DNA of 64,000 nt from DATKEJ01 sp963768715 (GCA_963768715.1 CAVYJC010000011.1:62001-126000); one strand, 5' to 3'; shown: positions 29,400 to 38,321, counted from the stretch's first letter. Program-made: numbers and translations. Notes: generated by a model from the letters alone, not told the origin.

Positions 29400-29833
29400 G
29401 GGAGGAAGTGTTCTGCGTTCAAGTCAGACCTGACCTGTGGGGCCAGGTGGGGGCGGTAGTGGGCAGGGATTCAAAGATAGTGCCGGAGTGCCGGGGAGGT
29501 GGGTTGCCTGACTGGGGAGGTGTTCTCGGTCGGCTCGGGATTCGATGCGGAGGTGTTCGGAAGCGGGCGGGGGGTGTGCGGTTGTGGGGGAGTCGTAGAA
29601 TCGAGAATTGATAATCGATAATCGGCGGTACAAGTGCCCGAACTTGTGGTGACAGCGTCAAGAAAAATTAGGTCATCTGTGGATCTGCGAGATGTCCGAC
29701 TGCCCGCCCGATAGCATCGAAGATCCGCCTGAATCAGCGGCTAGAAGTTGTGTCCGAAGAGGGCGCGCCGTCCTCGCATGCCCTCATTCAGGCAGTCGAT
29801 CTACTAAGCCCGGAAGTGTGCGCAGACCATATG
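29400..29833. other. G-rich intergenic region with heptamer array
   Basis: No supported gene. Left part is strongly G-rich on the plus strand (29430-29590). It contains the heptamer array at 29599-29626. This is the left edge of the accessory zone. Confidence 0.45.
29599..29626. repeat. heptamer array AATCGAG/AATTGAT/AATCGAT
   Basis: Four 7-base units in phase, all starting AAT. The same set of units makes up the array at 35084-35118. Confidence 0.65.
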
Positions 29834-30073
29834 TTACTGACGGACAAACGCGACAATATCCTCATCATACGTCGCACGGTTCTTCGTGACGTATTTGTAG
29901 AGATTGCGGTTGCGGGAAGGAATCCCGTGGTATTCAAAAACCTCAGCAATCGAGTAGCCCGCGCCTTCCAGTTGCGAAACCAAGGTTCCCGTTGGTTTCC
30001 ATGAGCATCGTATAAGCGCATCAATAATCCGCTCCATTCGATCAATGAACCGACGAACGTGGGCTCTTGCCAC
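29834..30073 (-). CDS. small hypothetical protein
   Basis: Possible 79-residue protein, not recognised. It begins MARAHVRRFIDRMERIIDAL and has an amphipathic helical look with a plausible amino-acid balance, unlike the shifted frames around it. No domain, signal or ribosome-binding site supports it firmly. It lies alone, opposite to the membrane-protein pair that starts at 30185. It may be a remnant. Confidence 0.35.
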   Translation of the reverse strand: MARAHVRRFIDRMERIIDALIRCSWKPTGTLVSQLEGAGYSIAEVFEYHGIPSRNRNLYKYVTKNRATYDEDIVAFVRQ

Positions 30074-30184
30074 TCAACTCACTAATTTACCCCCATGTTC
30101 GACCCCGTTGAAAGCTTGACCGGTTGCGCCAGACAATGGGAGTGTCTATCGTTTACGTGACATAAGCGTATAGGCAAGTCAGTC

Positions 30185-31111
30185 ATGAGGAAGGAATCAA
30201 TTGCAGCGGCGCGTGCAGCTCTAATTAGTGGACTGTCGATTCAGAAACTGGTCGCAGATCTTGAAGGCAAGAAGTACGCGGATCTGGTTCGGAAGCACAT
30301 GCGCGAGACGGCGGACAACCTTCCTGCCTTGATTGCAGCCCATGAAGAACTTGTGCTCCCCGAGGAGGAACAGGCCGTTCAGGAAATTCTGCAACAGGCA
30401 ATGATCGACTCTCTCCAGCCCGATTTCTGGGCAACCGATGCCGGCGACTTCCTCGGCTCAGTCTCCGGCAATCTTAACGACGCACTGTTCCCCAGACCTA
30501 TCAGCGAAGCCGGGGTTTTCAATCTCTTTCAATTGATCACCGCGAAACTCGCCGACCGCGCGCGCGCCGATCCTGAGTTCCGTCCTGCCCTCTCGGAACC
30601 GCATGAGCCTAGTCTCCTCTCACCGCGGAAGGCAGGCACAGTAACCCGAAAACTGGGAATAGCCGTAAGCGACTATGATAATGGTCGGATCAGTAGACGT
30701 CACCTGCTGTCAATTTTCCAGGCTGCCATAGACAACGGCGACATACTTGTCGAGACCAACCGGCACTACGTTGTTGCGAACATTCTTCCGCTTATCGACG
30801 CCGGAGAACTGGAACCTTCGGAGCATATTCGCACTTTCGAATCGAGGATAGCTGCACCGTTGAGTCGTACGCTGTTTCTAATGCGCAGTGCTGGGACAGT
30901 CAAGAGCAGTCTGTTTCTCCTGGCAGCCTTCTCTCTGGCCGCACTTTTCGGTGGCGTGGTCGGGATGTTAGTCGTTAGCAGTTTGGATTTTTTCGGGCTC
31001 CATATTAGCTCGTTTCGACTGTGGGTCGTTGTGCTAGGCGTAATTCCAGCCGGCCTAATGTTGAAGTATCTACTGTCATCAGGATCAACTCGGCATTCGA
31101 GCGTAGAATGA
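30185..31111 (+). CDS. hypothetical membrane-anchored protein
   Basis: Protein of 308 residues that I do not recognise. The first 230 residues are soluble and helix-rich, with a basic N-terminus (MRKESIAAARAALISGLS) and an acidic stretch (EELVLPEEEQAVQEIL). The last 65 residues hold two hydrophobic segments (SLFLLAAFSLAALFGGVVGM and LWVVVLGVIPAGLMLKYLL), so the protein is tail-anchored with its bulk in the cytoplasm. Its stop overlaps the start of the next gene (ATGA, 31108-31111), which makes the two a coupled pair. Confidence 0.65.
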   Translation: MRKESIAAARAALISGLSIQKLVADLEGKKYADLVRKHMRETADNLPALIAAHEELVLPEEEQAVQEILQQAMIDSLQPDFWATDAGDFLGSVSGNLNDALFPRPISEAGVFNLFQLITAKLADRARADPEFRPALSEPHEPSLLSPRKAGTVTRKLGIAVSDYDNGRISRRHLLSIFQAAIDNGDILVETNRHYVVANILPLIDAGELEPSEHIRTFESRIAAPLSRTLFLMRSAGTVKSSLFLLAAFSLAALFGGVVGMLVVSSLDFFGLHISSFRLWVVVLGVIPAGLMLKYLLSSGSTRHSSVE

Positions 31112-31464
31112 GTCACTCCCTACTCTTCCTTCTCGTTTCTGGAATTGCGGTCTCTATCGCCGTCGATGTTTGGAATGGGATCGAAGGAATTCTCGAGCAT
31201 GATGACCGGTACTTTGTTCCGGCGAGGGTACAGATGCATCTTATGGTAGTGCCACCGGACACCAATACTCTGGTCCACGTCCTGGCTGAGTTTGATCCGC
31301 AGGATTCGACCAGCCTTGATGTCGTTTGGGCTGATTCGATCGCTCTCGACAGCTTGGTCTTTTTCAAACCATGCCAACTAATCGAAGGCGTGGGAGAATG
31401 TGTTGACCTTGACGGTAGGTTGTGGCGATTCGCTGGGAAGTTGGGTGTGTCCGGGTCGAAGTGA
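31108..31464 (+). CDS. small exported hypothetical protein
   Basis: Protein of 118 residues with a short signal-like N-terminus (MSHSLLFLLVSGIAVSIAV) followed by a soluble region with two cysteines (FKPCQLIEGVGECVDLDG), possibly a disulfide pair. The ATG is set by the 4-base overlap with the upstream membrane protein. Not recognised. The two genes probably work together in the envelope, which is inference from coupling only. Confidence 0.6.
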   Translation: MSHSLLFLLVSGIAVSIAVDVWNGIEGILEHDDRYFVPARVQMHLMVVPPDTNTLVHVLAEFDPQDSTSLDVVWADSIALDSLVFFKPCQLIEGVGECVDLDGRLWRFAGKLGVSGSK

Positions 31465-31591
31465 AAGGTCGCCCCCCGCTCATGCCTTTCATCGAGCACC
31501 AACTTGCATCGACAGGTCAGGAACCCCTTTACTATACTCTAATTACCTTGCTTGCCAGCCCCTCCGCCTAACGCGACCTGAGGCCATCGCG

Positions 31592-32392
31592 ATGAAACTC
31601 CGCGAGATACTCTCATTCTCGGATGAGAACTCACTCGAGCGATTCGTTGCCGACAAGATCGACGACGTCGTACACCTTCGGCTTCCGAAAGAGGTCCTCA
31701 TCGATGAGATCGCCGACACGGTTGCCAGCTACAGTTACGTGTCGCAGGCTATAGGCACTCGTCATCCTCCATGCTTTGAGATCCTCGATCTACTGATGAA
31801 GTCGGAGGGGAATCAGATACCGATTGCTTCGTTCAGGCGATTGGTTCGCGACAGAGTTGCGGAGATCTCAGAGTTCGCAGACGGCGACGACTCGCTAGCC
31901 CTCAACAAGAACTACGGGCTGTATGCGAGGGTCCTTGAGGTGGCGTGGGAGTCCGACCGGGAAATCGATGCATCCGAACTGTCACTTCTGACAGCCCTTC
32001 GACGAGAGCTTGGCATATCGTTTCGGGAGCACGTCGTCGTCGAGCATACCAAACGGATTCGACAATTCTGGCAAACCGATGACGCCTACGAGCGGGAGCG
32101 GAACAACCTTTTGACGACCGGATTGCTCTTCACGCACGAGGATCAGTACGTCTTGCCGGAGGAATTCCCGCCACTCATAAGGCAGATTTGGTCCATCGAC
32201 CTACCTCAAAAGGACTATGCCAGATTCCTCTCTCATCTTTCGACAACCAAGCTCTATGAGTTGCTAGCCCAGTACGGCTTGAAGGTCGCGGGAACGAAGG
32301 AAGAAAGAATTGATCGCCTCGTTTTGAATTACGTGGAGCCTCGGGACATCCTCTCGCGGAGGCACGAACTCATTGAGCAGGGTTGTTGCTGA
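31592..32392 (+). CDS. hypothetical protein with SAP-like C-terminal motif
   Basis: Protein of 266 residues starting at ATG 31592 (MKLREILSFSDENSLERF). It is helical and charged. The end has the pattern TTKLYELLAQYGLKVAGTKEERIDRLVLNY, split here as LYELLAQYGLKVAGTKEERI, typical of SAP-like helix-turn-helix extensions that bind nucleic acid. The middle (LYARVLEVAWESDREIDASE) resembles TerB-like helical domains only weakly. The last residues (EQGCC) come from a junction: the same bases in another frame begin a radical-SAM fragment, so the 3' end of this gene was probably replaced by a deletion. Confidence 0.55.
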   Translation: MKLREILSFSDENSLERFVADKIDDVVHLRLPKEVLIDEIADTVASYSYVSQAIGTRHPPCFEILDLLMKSEGNQIPIASFRRLVRDRVAEISEFADGDDSLALNKNYGLYARVLEVAWESDREIDASELSLLTALRRELGISFREHVVVEHTKRIRQFWQTDDAYERERNNLLTTGLLFTHEDQYVLPEEFPPLIRQIWSIDLPQKDYARFLSHLSTTKLYELLAQYGLKVAGTKEERIDRLVLNYVEPRDILSRRHELIEQGCC

Positions 32393-32771
32393 GGCGAGAT
32401 CAAGCGGTTATGACTATGTCCGACTTGACACGAATGGTCAGTTCCCGGAGAGCTGTCTGGCAGACGGGGGCCTCGTGAATCTTGATGAGTTGGCGTTTAG
32501 CTTGGACGGCTACGACGCCACGACTAACGATCCTCTGAGGGGCAGTGGTACATTTGATCGAGCACTGTTAAACATCGAGCGATCACTCGTACGGGGAATG
32601 AAGGTCACGATAACGTGCTGTATCCATTCAGGATTGGTGCAGCGAGGTACTGACGGTATTTACGGCGTAGAGACGATGATCCGCTTTGCGGAAAGCTTGG
32701 GCGTGCATACGGTCAACTTCCACGATCTGTTTAAGGACGTCTTCACGCTTAAAGGTTTGCCACACATGTGA
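32373..32771 (+). pseudogene. radical-SAM protein, internal fragment
   Basis: Fragment of about 130 residues carrying the middle of a radical-SAM TIM barrel: YDYVRLDTNGQFPES, DELAFSLDGYDATTNDPLRG, TFDRALLNIERSLVRGMKVT and RFAESLGVHTVNFHD. The N-terminal CxxxCxxC iron-sulfur motif and the C-terminal part are missing, so it cannot be active. The left break coincides with the abrupt end of the gene at 31592, which suggests one deletion fused the two. The sequence that remains is in a clean frame, so the event may be recent. Confidence 0.7.
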
Positions 32772-32989
32772 CCTTGCTTGACGCAAATAGAAGGCGTGTA
32801 ACTCCTCCCTCTTATGGATGTTACTAAGGCTTGCCATGAGTCACTAGCTAGATAGAAATGTTCACATTCTCAAAGCGTCAATATAAGTTGACCTGGACGA
32901 CTCACCTCTTACCTAAGTCTAGAGCATACCCCGACTGAAGCTATTCCGTCAGACTCGGTCCGACTAACTTCAGTTAGCACCTGAATCGC
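32772..32989. other. short AT-richer spacer
   Basis: No gene seen between the radical-SAM fragment and the insertion sequence. Base composition is less GC-rich than the surroundings, in line with acquired DNA. Confidence 0.35.
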
Positions 32990-32998
32990 CCGAAAGAG
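32990..32998. repeat. IS target-site duplication, left (CCGAAAGAG)
   Basis: Nine bases identical to 34428-34436, immediately outside the inverted repeats of the insertion sequence. Nine is within the 8-9 bp range expected for IS256-family elements. Confidence 0.85.
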
Positions 32999-34427
32999 GA
33001 GATATTTCCAAATGTTGTGGACGAGGGATTTTCACCGAGCGCCTGATCGAGCGTGATTGATCCTGATTTAAGCTGCTATTGATTGTTCATTTTCTTCGAT
33101 GCCGTCAACGAAGCGGATCCCTGCGAGCACTTTCATGACGAGCTGGTATCCATTGAGACGGCGCCATCTCTTTTCGGCTGATCGCGCCAGCTTGTAGACC
33201 ATCGTAGTCGTGGCAAGGCGTGAGCCGCAGCCCTTGGTCTGGCGCGTACGGTGGCGCACGGTTGCAAACGTCGACTCGATCGGATTGGTCGTTCTAAGAT
33301 GGAGCCAGTGAGCGGCCGGGAAGTCGTAGAAGGTGAAGAGCACCGCCTTATCCTTGTCCAGACAGTCACATGCCTTCGGGAATTTGTCTCGGTAGAGCGC
33401 CATGAAGTCGTCGTAGGCTTCAAGCGCCTCACGCTTTGTCCCCGACTGGTACATCTGGTGGAGCTTCTGCTTGGCGCTTGACTGAACGCGCTTGGGCAGT
33501 TTGTCGAGCACGTTGGCCGTCTTGTGCACCCAGCAGCGCTGCTCGCGCGTACCGGGAAAGACTTCCGCGAGCGCCGGCCAGAAGCCCAGCGCACCGTCGG
33601 CCACGGCCACTTCAGGCGCCTTTTGAAGGCCTCGACGCTTCAGATCGAGCAGCAGCTCCTTCCACGAGAGCTTGCTCTCACGCTCGCCGTCAAGCAGGCC
33701 CACAAGCTCCTTCTTTCCCTCCGGCGTCGTGCCCACAATGACCAGCATGCAGGGACGATCGTCCGTCAGGCGCACGTTGAAGTAGATGCCGTCGGCCCAG
33801 AGGTAGACATACCGCTTGCCTGTCAGATCACGATTCTTCCACTCCTCGTACTCATGCTGCCAGCCCTCCTTGAGCCGCACGATGTTGGCCGGTGACAGAC
33901 CCGAGGCGCCTTCCCCGAGAATGGCCTCAAGCGCCTCCCCGAAGTCGCCCGTCGAGACACCCTTCAGGTAGAGCGTGGGAATTAACTCGTCAATACTCGG
34001 GCTGCGTCGCATGTAGGGTGGCAGAATCCGGCTCGTGAAACGCTCGCCGCCGCTACGATCGTGCACACGCGGCTTCTTGACCGTCAGTTGCCCGGCGCCC
34101 GTCGCTACCTCCCGCTCGGGAAGGTGCCCGTTACGCACGACATGACGCCGTCCCGTCTCGTCCCTCAGATGCCGGCAGGCCGCGATGTACTCCGCGACCT
34201 CAAGCTCGAGTGCTTCCTGCAACATCGCCTGCGCCCCCCTGCGCACGATCAAATCGAGCGTCGACTTTGACTCCTCCTCGATTCGCGTTTGTAGATCGAC
34301 AAACGTACATTTCTCTTCGTTCATGGGCGTGTCCTGGTTGGTCCTCTGTTACTCGAATCTCAGACCCGATCAGGATACGCCTCTTTTTATTTACTCACCT
34401 CCCATCCACAACTTTCGAAAGTATCTC
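32999..34427 (-). mobile_element. IS256-family insertion sequence, intact
   Basis: A 1429-bp element with one transposase gene on the minus strand. The imperfect terminal inverted repeats are GAGATATTTCCAAATGTTGT on the left (32999 on) and, read from the right end inwards, GAGATACTTTCGAAAGTTGT; 19 of the first 23 positions match. Both ends abut a 9-bp direct repeat CCGAAAGAG. Intact ends, perfect duplication and an intact open frame together indicate a fairly recent insertion. Confidence 0.9.
33068..34324 (-). CDS. IS256-family transposase
   Basis: Mutator-type DDE transposase of 418 residues, normal length. The first catalytic Asp lies in RYVYLWADGIYFNVRL, the second in VAVADGALGFWPALAEVFPG, and the Glu in LRTTNPIESTFATVRHRTRQTKG; the CWVHKTANVLDKLPK segment with the family's C/H pair lies between. 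It catalyses cut/copy movement of the surrounding element. The gene fills most of the element and there is no accessory gene. Confidence 0.93.
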   Translation of the reverse strand: MNEEKCTFVDLQTRIEEESKSTLDLIVRRGAQAMLQEALELEVAEYIAACRHLRDETGRRHVVRNGHLPEREVATGAGQLTVKKPRVHDRSGGERFTSRILPPYMRRSPSIDELIPTLYLKGVSTGDFGEALEAILGEGASGLSPANIVRLKEGWQHEYEEWKNRDLTGKRYVYLWADGIYFNVRLTDDRPCMLVIVGTTPEGKKELVGLLDGERESKLSWKELLLDLKRRGLQKAPEVAVADGALGFWPALAEVFPGTREQRCWVHKTANVLDKLPKRVQSSAKQKLHQMYQSGTKREALEAYDDFMALYRDKFPKACDCLDKDKAVLFTFYDFPAAHWLHLRTTNPIESTFATVRHRTRQTKGCGSRLATTTMVYKLARSAEKRWRRLNGYQLVMKVLAGIRFVDGIEENEQSIAA

Positions 34428-34436
34428 CCGAAAGAG
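34428..34436. repeat. IS target-site duplication, right (CCGAAAGAG)
   Basis: Second copy of the 9-base duplication. It marks the right boundary of the insertion at 34427. Confidence 0.85.
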
Positions 34437-34608
34437 ATGGGTTCTACCCTATTTCCATGGACAGTCGAGTATAAGACCTTGGCCCGGTTCGAGGCGGCTC
34501 CTCTTTCGACGTCTGGTCCGGTTCCAAGATCTTCCGATGTTGTCAAAGGTGTCGGAACGGACTTCGACGCCTTTCGACGAGCAGGCTTTGGTGAGCAATT
34601 TCCACAAA

Positions 34609-35082
34609 TGAGTAGAACCATAACCATCGCCCTCATCGGCTGCGGAACCGTGGACAAAGACCACGCCGGCTCGCTTTCCCAGCTTACTGGTGCGGTCATC
34701 AAGCCTGCTGCGACGTGGACCCCTCCCGCGCGGGGCCTTCTGCAACCAATACGGCGGACGCTACGCAACCGACGGCTCTGCCCGGTTCTTCCGCGACGAC
34801 GGCATCGACGCGGTCTACATCTGCACCTATCACGACACCCACAGCACCCTCGCCATCCAGGCGGCAGAGCCGGGCAAGCACATCATGATGGAGAAACCGC
34901 TCGCCCTCACGCTGGCCGAGTGCGACGCGGTCGGCAACGCCGTCGAGAAGAGCGGCGTGAAGGCGATGACGGGATTCAAAATGCGTTACGATCCGTCCGT
35001 CGCCAAGGTGCGCGAATTCATCCCGTCGCCCGTCATGACCATCGCGCAGATGATGGACAGCTGCTGGCCGGATGACCTCTAA
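34609..35082 (+). pseudogene. truncated duplicate of Gfo/Idh/MocA oxidoreductase
   Basis: N-terminal half of a NAD(P)-binding oxidoreductase. It starts TITIALIGCGTVDKDHAGSL, changes frame near 34710, then continues RYATDGSARFFRDDGIDAVY, HIMMEKPLALTLAECDAVGN and VMTIAQMMDS before a stop at 35082. It is nearly identical at the DNA level to codons up to about 160 of the intact gene at 36748-37725, so it is a partial copy of that gene. The break falls at the DNA corresponding to RWPDDFW. A heptamer array starts directly after the stop. Confidence 0.85.
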
Positions 35083-35083
35083 G

Positions 35084-35118
35084 AATCGATAATCGACAAT
35101 TGAGAATCGATAATCTGA
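35084..35118. repeat. heptamer array AATCGAT/AATCGAC/AATTGAG
   Basis: Five 7-base units, starting one base after the stop codon of the truncated oxidoreductase copy. Units are shared with the array at 29599. Confidence 0.7.
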
Positions 35119-35309
35119 ACCTTGGAACGGCAGCTGCCGCCTGGATCTGAATCAGACCCAGCAGGTGACGGACGAAAGCGCTCCACGCCTTTGCGGCTTT
35201 GTGCGAGAAGAAAATGCCGGAGAAAAGCGTTGGAAATACGGGTGCAAAGAAGCACCGCTCGTGTTACCATGCACAGATTCCTCAACCCGACCTCTCCCGG
35301 AAAACAGAA

Positions 35310-35879
35310 ATGGCGCCCACGTTCGATCGCGCATATCAGCTCAAAGTGTCGCTCAGCTACGTGAATCCCCCTGTGTGGCGGCGATTCTTTGTTCGCTCGT
35401 CGATCGAGCTGGAAGTGATGCACCGCGTTCTGCAGACCGTCATGGGATGGACGAACTCGCACTTGCACCATTTTATCGTCGGTGAAACGTTCTTCGGTGT
35501 ACCAGACCCTGAGTGGGGTGGCGACGTCAACGACGAATCCGGCGTTCCGTTTGACTCGGTACTGCGGGAGGAGGGGCAGTCGATCCTGTACGAGTACGAT
35601 TTCGGCGACGGCTGGATGCACACGGTGTTGCTCGAGAAGATCCTCGAACATGACGCAGACCTGGATCTTCCGAAGTGTATTGCAGGAAAGCGAAATTGTC
35701 CCCCGGAGGACGTCGGTGGTCCGCCCGGCTACGCGGCGTTTCTTCAAGCCTATCTGGATAGGAAACATCCGGCGCACCAAGACATGGTGGATTGGGCGGG
35801 TGAAGGCTTTGATCCGGAGCTATTCGATTTGGACGAGGTCAACGAAATGCTGGCGGAAGGCGATCATTTGGAGTTTTGA
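35310..35879 (+). CDS. plasmid pRiA4b ORF-3-like protein, copy 1
   Basis: Soluble protein of 189 residues in the pRiA4b ORF-3 family (function unknown, frequent on plasmids and islands). I start it at ATG 35310 (MAPTFDRAYQLKVSL) to match the second copy. Family landmarks: NPPVWRRFFVRSSIEL, VMGWTNSHLHHFIVG, ILYEYDFGDGWMHTVLLEKI, CIAGKRNCPPEDVGGPPGY and FDPELFDLDEVNEML. The GGPPGY and FGDGW stretches are the hallmark. A paralogue with roughly 80 percent identity lies at 39956. Both copies follow a Gfo/Idh gene and a heptamer array. Confidence 0.85.
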   Translation: MAPTFDRAYQLKVSLSYVNPPVWRRFFVRSSIELEVMHRVLQTVMGWTNSHLHHFIVGETFFGVPDPEWGGDVNDESGVPFDSVLREEGQSILYEYDFGDGWMHTVLLEKILEHDADLDLPKCIAGKRNCPPEDVGGPPGYAAFLQAYLDRKHPAHQDMVDWAGEGFDPELFDLDEVNEMLAEGDHLEF

Positions 35880-36021
35880 ACCAGCCGTCTCCGCGTGTCT
35901 GGAACTTAAGGCAGCACTGGATGAAGGCGTCGTAGCGCCGCGCTCTGTCTCGAAATCGGCAGCGAGGGAGCGGCCGGTACGGAGACCGCAAGCGTGACAT
36001 CGCCAACGAGTTACACCCACC

Positions 36022-36255
36022 CTACGATGCGATCTCCCTGACGTGGAGAATCTCGTCTTCTCCGACGAGGCGCACGTCCCTAACCTCAAGCGTGACAACG
36101 GCCACCGTGTTGCCCGACCCTGTGACAAACTCCACTTCCACACCTTTACCATTCCCGTAGCAGTGGACAACGGTACCCGAGTCGCCGGGTGTCAGTCCGA
36201 ATTCCGGCAGCGCGCGCAGCAGCACGACAACGTCAAGTTCTTCTATCGCTTTCAT
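36022..36255 (-). CDS. DUF4926 protein
   Basis: Small beta-rich protein of 77 residues, starting at ATG 36255 (MKAIEELDVVVLLRALPEFG). LTPGDSGTVVHCYGNGKGVE and VEFVTGSGNTVAVVTLEVRD are typical of DUF4926, an SH3-like barrel. Its start overlaps the stop of the DUF6883 gene by four bases, so they form a bicistronic pair in the same order seen for toxin-antitoxin-like modules. The function is unproven. Confidence 0.75.
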   Translation of the reverse strand: MKAIEELDVVVLLRALPEFGLTPGDSGTVVHCYGNGKGVEVEFVTGSGNTVAVVTLEVRDVRLVGEDEILHVREIAS

Positions 36256-36620
36256 CGTTTGACGGGATATGCGGTAATAAACCGCGGACTGGCGCCATCG
36301 GTTTCTGTGATCCAAATAGTTGTCAACGTGATGAGCTGACCGATTGGGGACCGGATCACCCCGGTTACGACGTACTTCGTTCCATGGATTGACTCCTCTA
36401 TTCTTGATACGTCATTGCTGCGGGCGATCTCAAGGAGTCCTTCTGCCAGCATGTCGGGGTCGTCATGACTGTAACCCTGCGCTGTGAAGAATCGTGCTTT
36501 GCCTCTACCGCGCGTGTGCGATTCCGAAAGCAAGTAAGCCACGAGCTTGCGGGATGGTATGAACGCACTGTCGCTGTTTGGAAGACGCACCGAACGTTGT
36601 TTGAATCTGTCCGCTGGCAA
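36252..36620 (-). CDS. DUF6883 protein
   Basis: Protein of 122 residues with the DUF6883 pattern: LPNSDSAFIPSRKLVAYLLS, GRGKARFFTAQGYS, IEESIHGTKYVVTGVIRSP, and the end WITETDGASPRFITAYP. It is translated first and is coupled (ATGA) to the DUF4926 gene. This pairing recurs in island regions, which is why I treat it as a possible toxin-antitoxin or immunity-type unit; no catalytic residues are recognisable. The N-terminal few residues before LPNSDSAF are uncertain because a later start cannot be excluded. Confidence 0.7.
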   Translation of the reverse strand: MPADRFKQRSVRLPNSDSAFIPSRKLVAYLLSESHTRGRGKARFFTAQGYSHDDPDMLAEGLLEIARSNDVSRIEESIHGTKYVVTGVIRSPIGQLITLTTIWITETDGASPRFITAYPVKR

Positions 36621-36747
36621 TTCTTGAGCCCGGCCCGTACGCTAATTGCTCTCGGGGCCTACACTGATAAACGCGCGGCGGCTGCATCAAGAACGCCAAG
36701 GCTGCACCGGTCAGGCGAACGACAAGCCACGTGCGTAACTTCCAGCC

Positions 36748-37725
36748 ATGAGTGGGACAGTCAATATCGGAATTGTTGGTTGTGGAGCAGTAGCCAGAGA
36801 CCACGCTGAGTCGATATTGCAACTCAGCGGAGCCGCGATTCGTGCTTGTTGTGACGTAGATAGGTCCCGCGCAGCGGACTTCTGCAAGCGCTACGGCGGG
36901 GGCTACGCGACCGACGACCCGTCCCGGATCTTCCGCGACGACGGCATCGACGCGGTCTACATCTGCACCTACCACGACACCCACAGCACCCTCGCCGTCC
37001 AGGCGGCCGAGGCGGGCAAGCACATCATGATGGAAAAACCCCTCGCCCTCACGCTGGCCGAGTGCGACGCGGTCGGCAACGCCGTCGAAAAGAGCGGCGT
37101 GAAGGCGATGACGGGATTCAAAATGCGCTACTATCCGTCCGTCGCCAAAGTGCGCGAGTTCATCCCGTCGCCGGTCATGACCATCGCGCAGATGATGGAC
37201 AGCCGATGGCCGGATGATTTCTGGGCCAACGATCCGCTCAAAGGAGGCGGCAACGTGCTCTCCCAAGGATGCCACACGATGGACCTCGTGTACTATCTGA
37301 ACCAGTCCGAACCCGTCCGCATCTACGCCGAAGGAGGCAACTTCACGCACAAAGGCATCCCGATCGTCGACAACATCGTCGCCACCATCACGTTCGCCAA
37401 CGGACATGTCGCGAGCGTCGCTCAAGGCGACAGCGGGGCAACTCCGTTCGTGTCGAAATTCTCGTTCCAGGTCATGGACGGCGTCAAAACCGCGCACCTC
37501 CACAACCGGCTCAAGACGGCGACCCTGTTCGACGGAACGGACGTCACGACGCACGAAGATCCGGAAGAGTACGGCTTCCTCGAGGAGAACCGTGATTTCA
37601 TCCGCGCCCTGCAAAACAACGAAGACCCACCGATCACGCACAGAGACGGACTGAGGGCGACGTTGTTGCTGCTGAAGGCGATCGAGTCGCTGAAGACGCA
37701 TGTGCCTCAGGAAATCGGGCTGTGA
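36748..37725 (+). CDS. Gfo/Idh/MocA family oxidoreductase
   Basis: NAD(P)-dependent dehydrogenase of 325 residues acting on a sugar or polyol. The Rossmann motif is VNIGIVGCGAVARDHAESIL; the conserved KP of the family is in HIMMEKPLALTLAECDAVGN, and the substrate-side His in QGCHTMDLVYYLNQSEPVRI. The C-terminal domain is complete, ending in DGLRATLLLLKAIESLKTH. It is a single gene with no operon partner. A truncated copy lies at 34609-35082. The sugar specificity is not evident. Given the neighbouring carbohydrate uptake genes from 43.5 kb on, it may take part in sugar catabolism, but the accessory zone separates them. Confidence 0.88.
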   Translation: MSGTVNIGIVGCGAVARDHAESILQLSGAAIRACCDVDRSRAADFCKRYGGGYATDDPSRIFRDDGIDAVYICTYHDTHSTLAVQAAEAGKHIMMEKPLALTLAECDAVGNAVEKSGVKAMTGFKMRYYPSVAKVREFIPSPVMTIAQMMDSRWPDDFWANDPLKGGGNVLSQGCHTMDLVYYLNQSEPVRIYAEGGNFTHKGIPIVDNIVATITFANGHVASVAQGDSGATPFVSKFSFQVMDGVKTAHLHNRLKTATLFDGTDVTTHEDPEEYGFLEENRDFIRALQNNEDPPITHRDGLRATLLLLKAIESLKTHVPQEIGL

Positions 37726-38321
37726 TGTATCTACGGTCGTCGTCGATCGGGTCGTTCTAATCTATTCGATAATTGCTAATCGCTAATTCCTGGTCCGCGA
37801 CGGGTGACGATCAAGGGGTGCTAGGCAGTCACCCCGGGCTGTGCAGGCTGCAGCGAGGAACGAGCGGAAGCCGGGCGTGGTCCACCCTCTCCGCGCGGGA
37901 CTTTAGTCCCGCGAAGGTCGGGTGGCGTCAGAACGAAGCCTACCTCGCCGGGTTGCCTGCGCGGCGTAGCTGAGCGGAGCGAAGCGAAGACGGGAAACCC
38001 GGCTCGGAAAAGAGGAATAGTGACTCCAACCCCACGCCGAAAACCACCCCCGGCTTTCGCGCTTCGGAGCCTGGATTGAGCGTACGGGATAGCTCGCGCT
38101 CCAGCCTGCCCCCTCGGGGAGGGGGACGCGGGGTGACTGCCTCAACTCGACGCGTACGTCGAGTAGGGGATATGCGCCACTCGGAGTGCAGGCGGTCCCC
38201 CCTGGAGGGGGGCAGGCTGGAGCGAGGAACGAGCGGAAGCCGGGGGGTGGTCCACACCTACAGCGGCTGAGGTTATGATTTCCACGCCTCATGTGTCTTA
38301 ATGAGGTAACCGGAGCGCCTC
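37726..38321. repeat. palindrome- and repeat-rich region upstream of the Y1 transposase
   Basis: No gene. Contents: a heptamer array (37764-37791), the hairpin GCGGGACTTTAGTCCCGC (37894-37912), and a direct repeat of about 43 bases (37844-37887 and 38213-38254, both reading CAGGCTG then GCGAGGAACGAGCGGAAGCC and TGGTCCAC). Between them lie CCCCCT/AGGGGG hairpins. The clustering right beside a REP-type transposase gene suggests this is where that enzyme's palindromes accumulate. Confidence 0.65.
37764..37791. repeat. heptamer array ATTCGAT/AATTGCT/AATCGCT/AATTCCT
   Basis: Four units in 7-base phase. The end GCTAATTCC is shared with arrays at 41647 and, inverted, 41761. Confidence 0.65.

Noticed and set aside
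34185..35075. 296-residue plus-strand frame crossing the right end of the IS
   Set aside because: Its first part is IS end and flank, its last part is the wrong frame of the Gfo/Idh copy; only the short stretch from 34609 is genuine.
36505..37701. 398-residue minus-strand frame opposite the Gfo/Idh gene
   Set aside because: The opposite strand has a complete, motif-bearing oxidoreductase; the shadow shows no recognisable motif.
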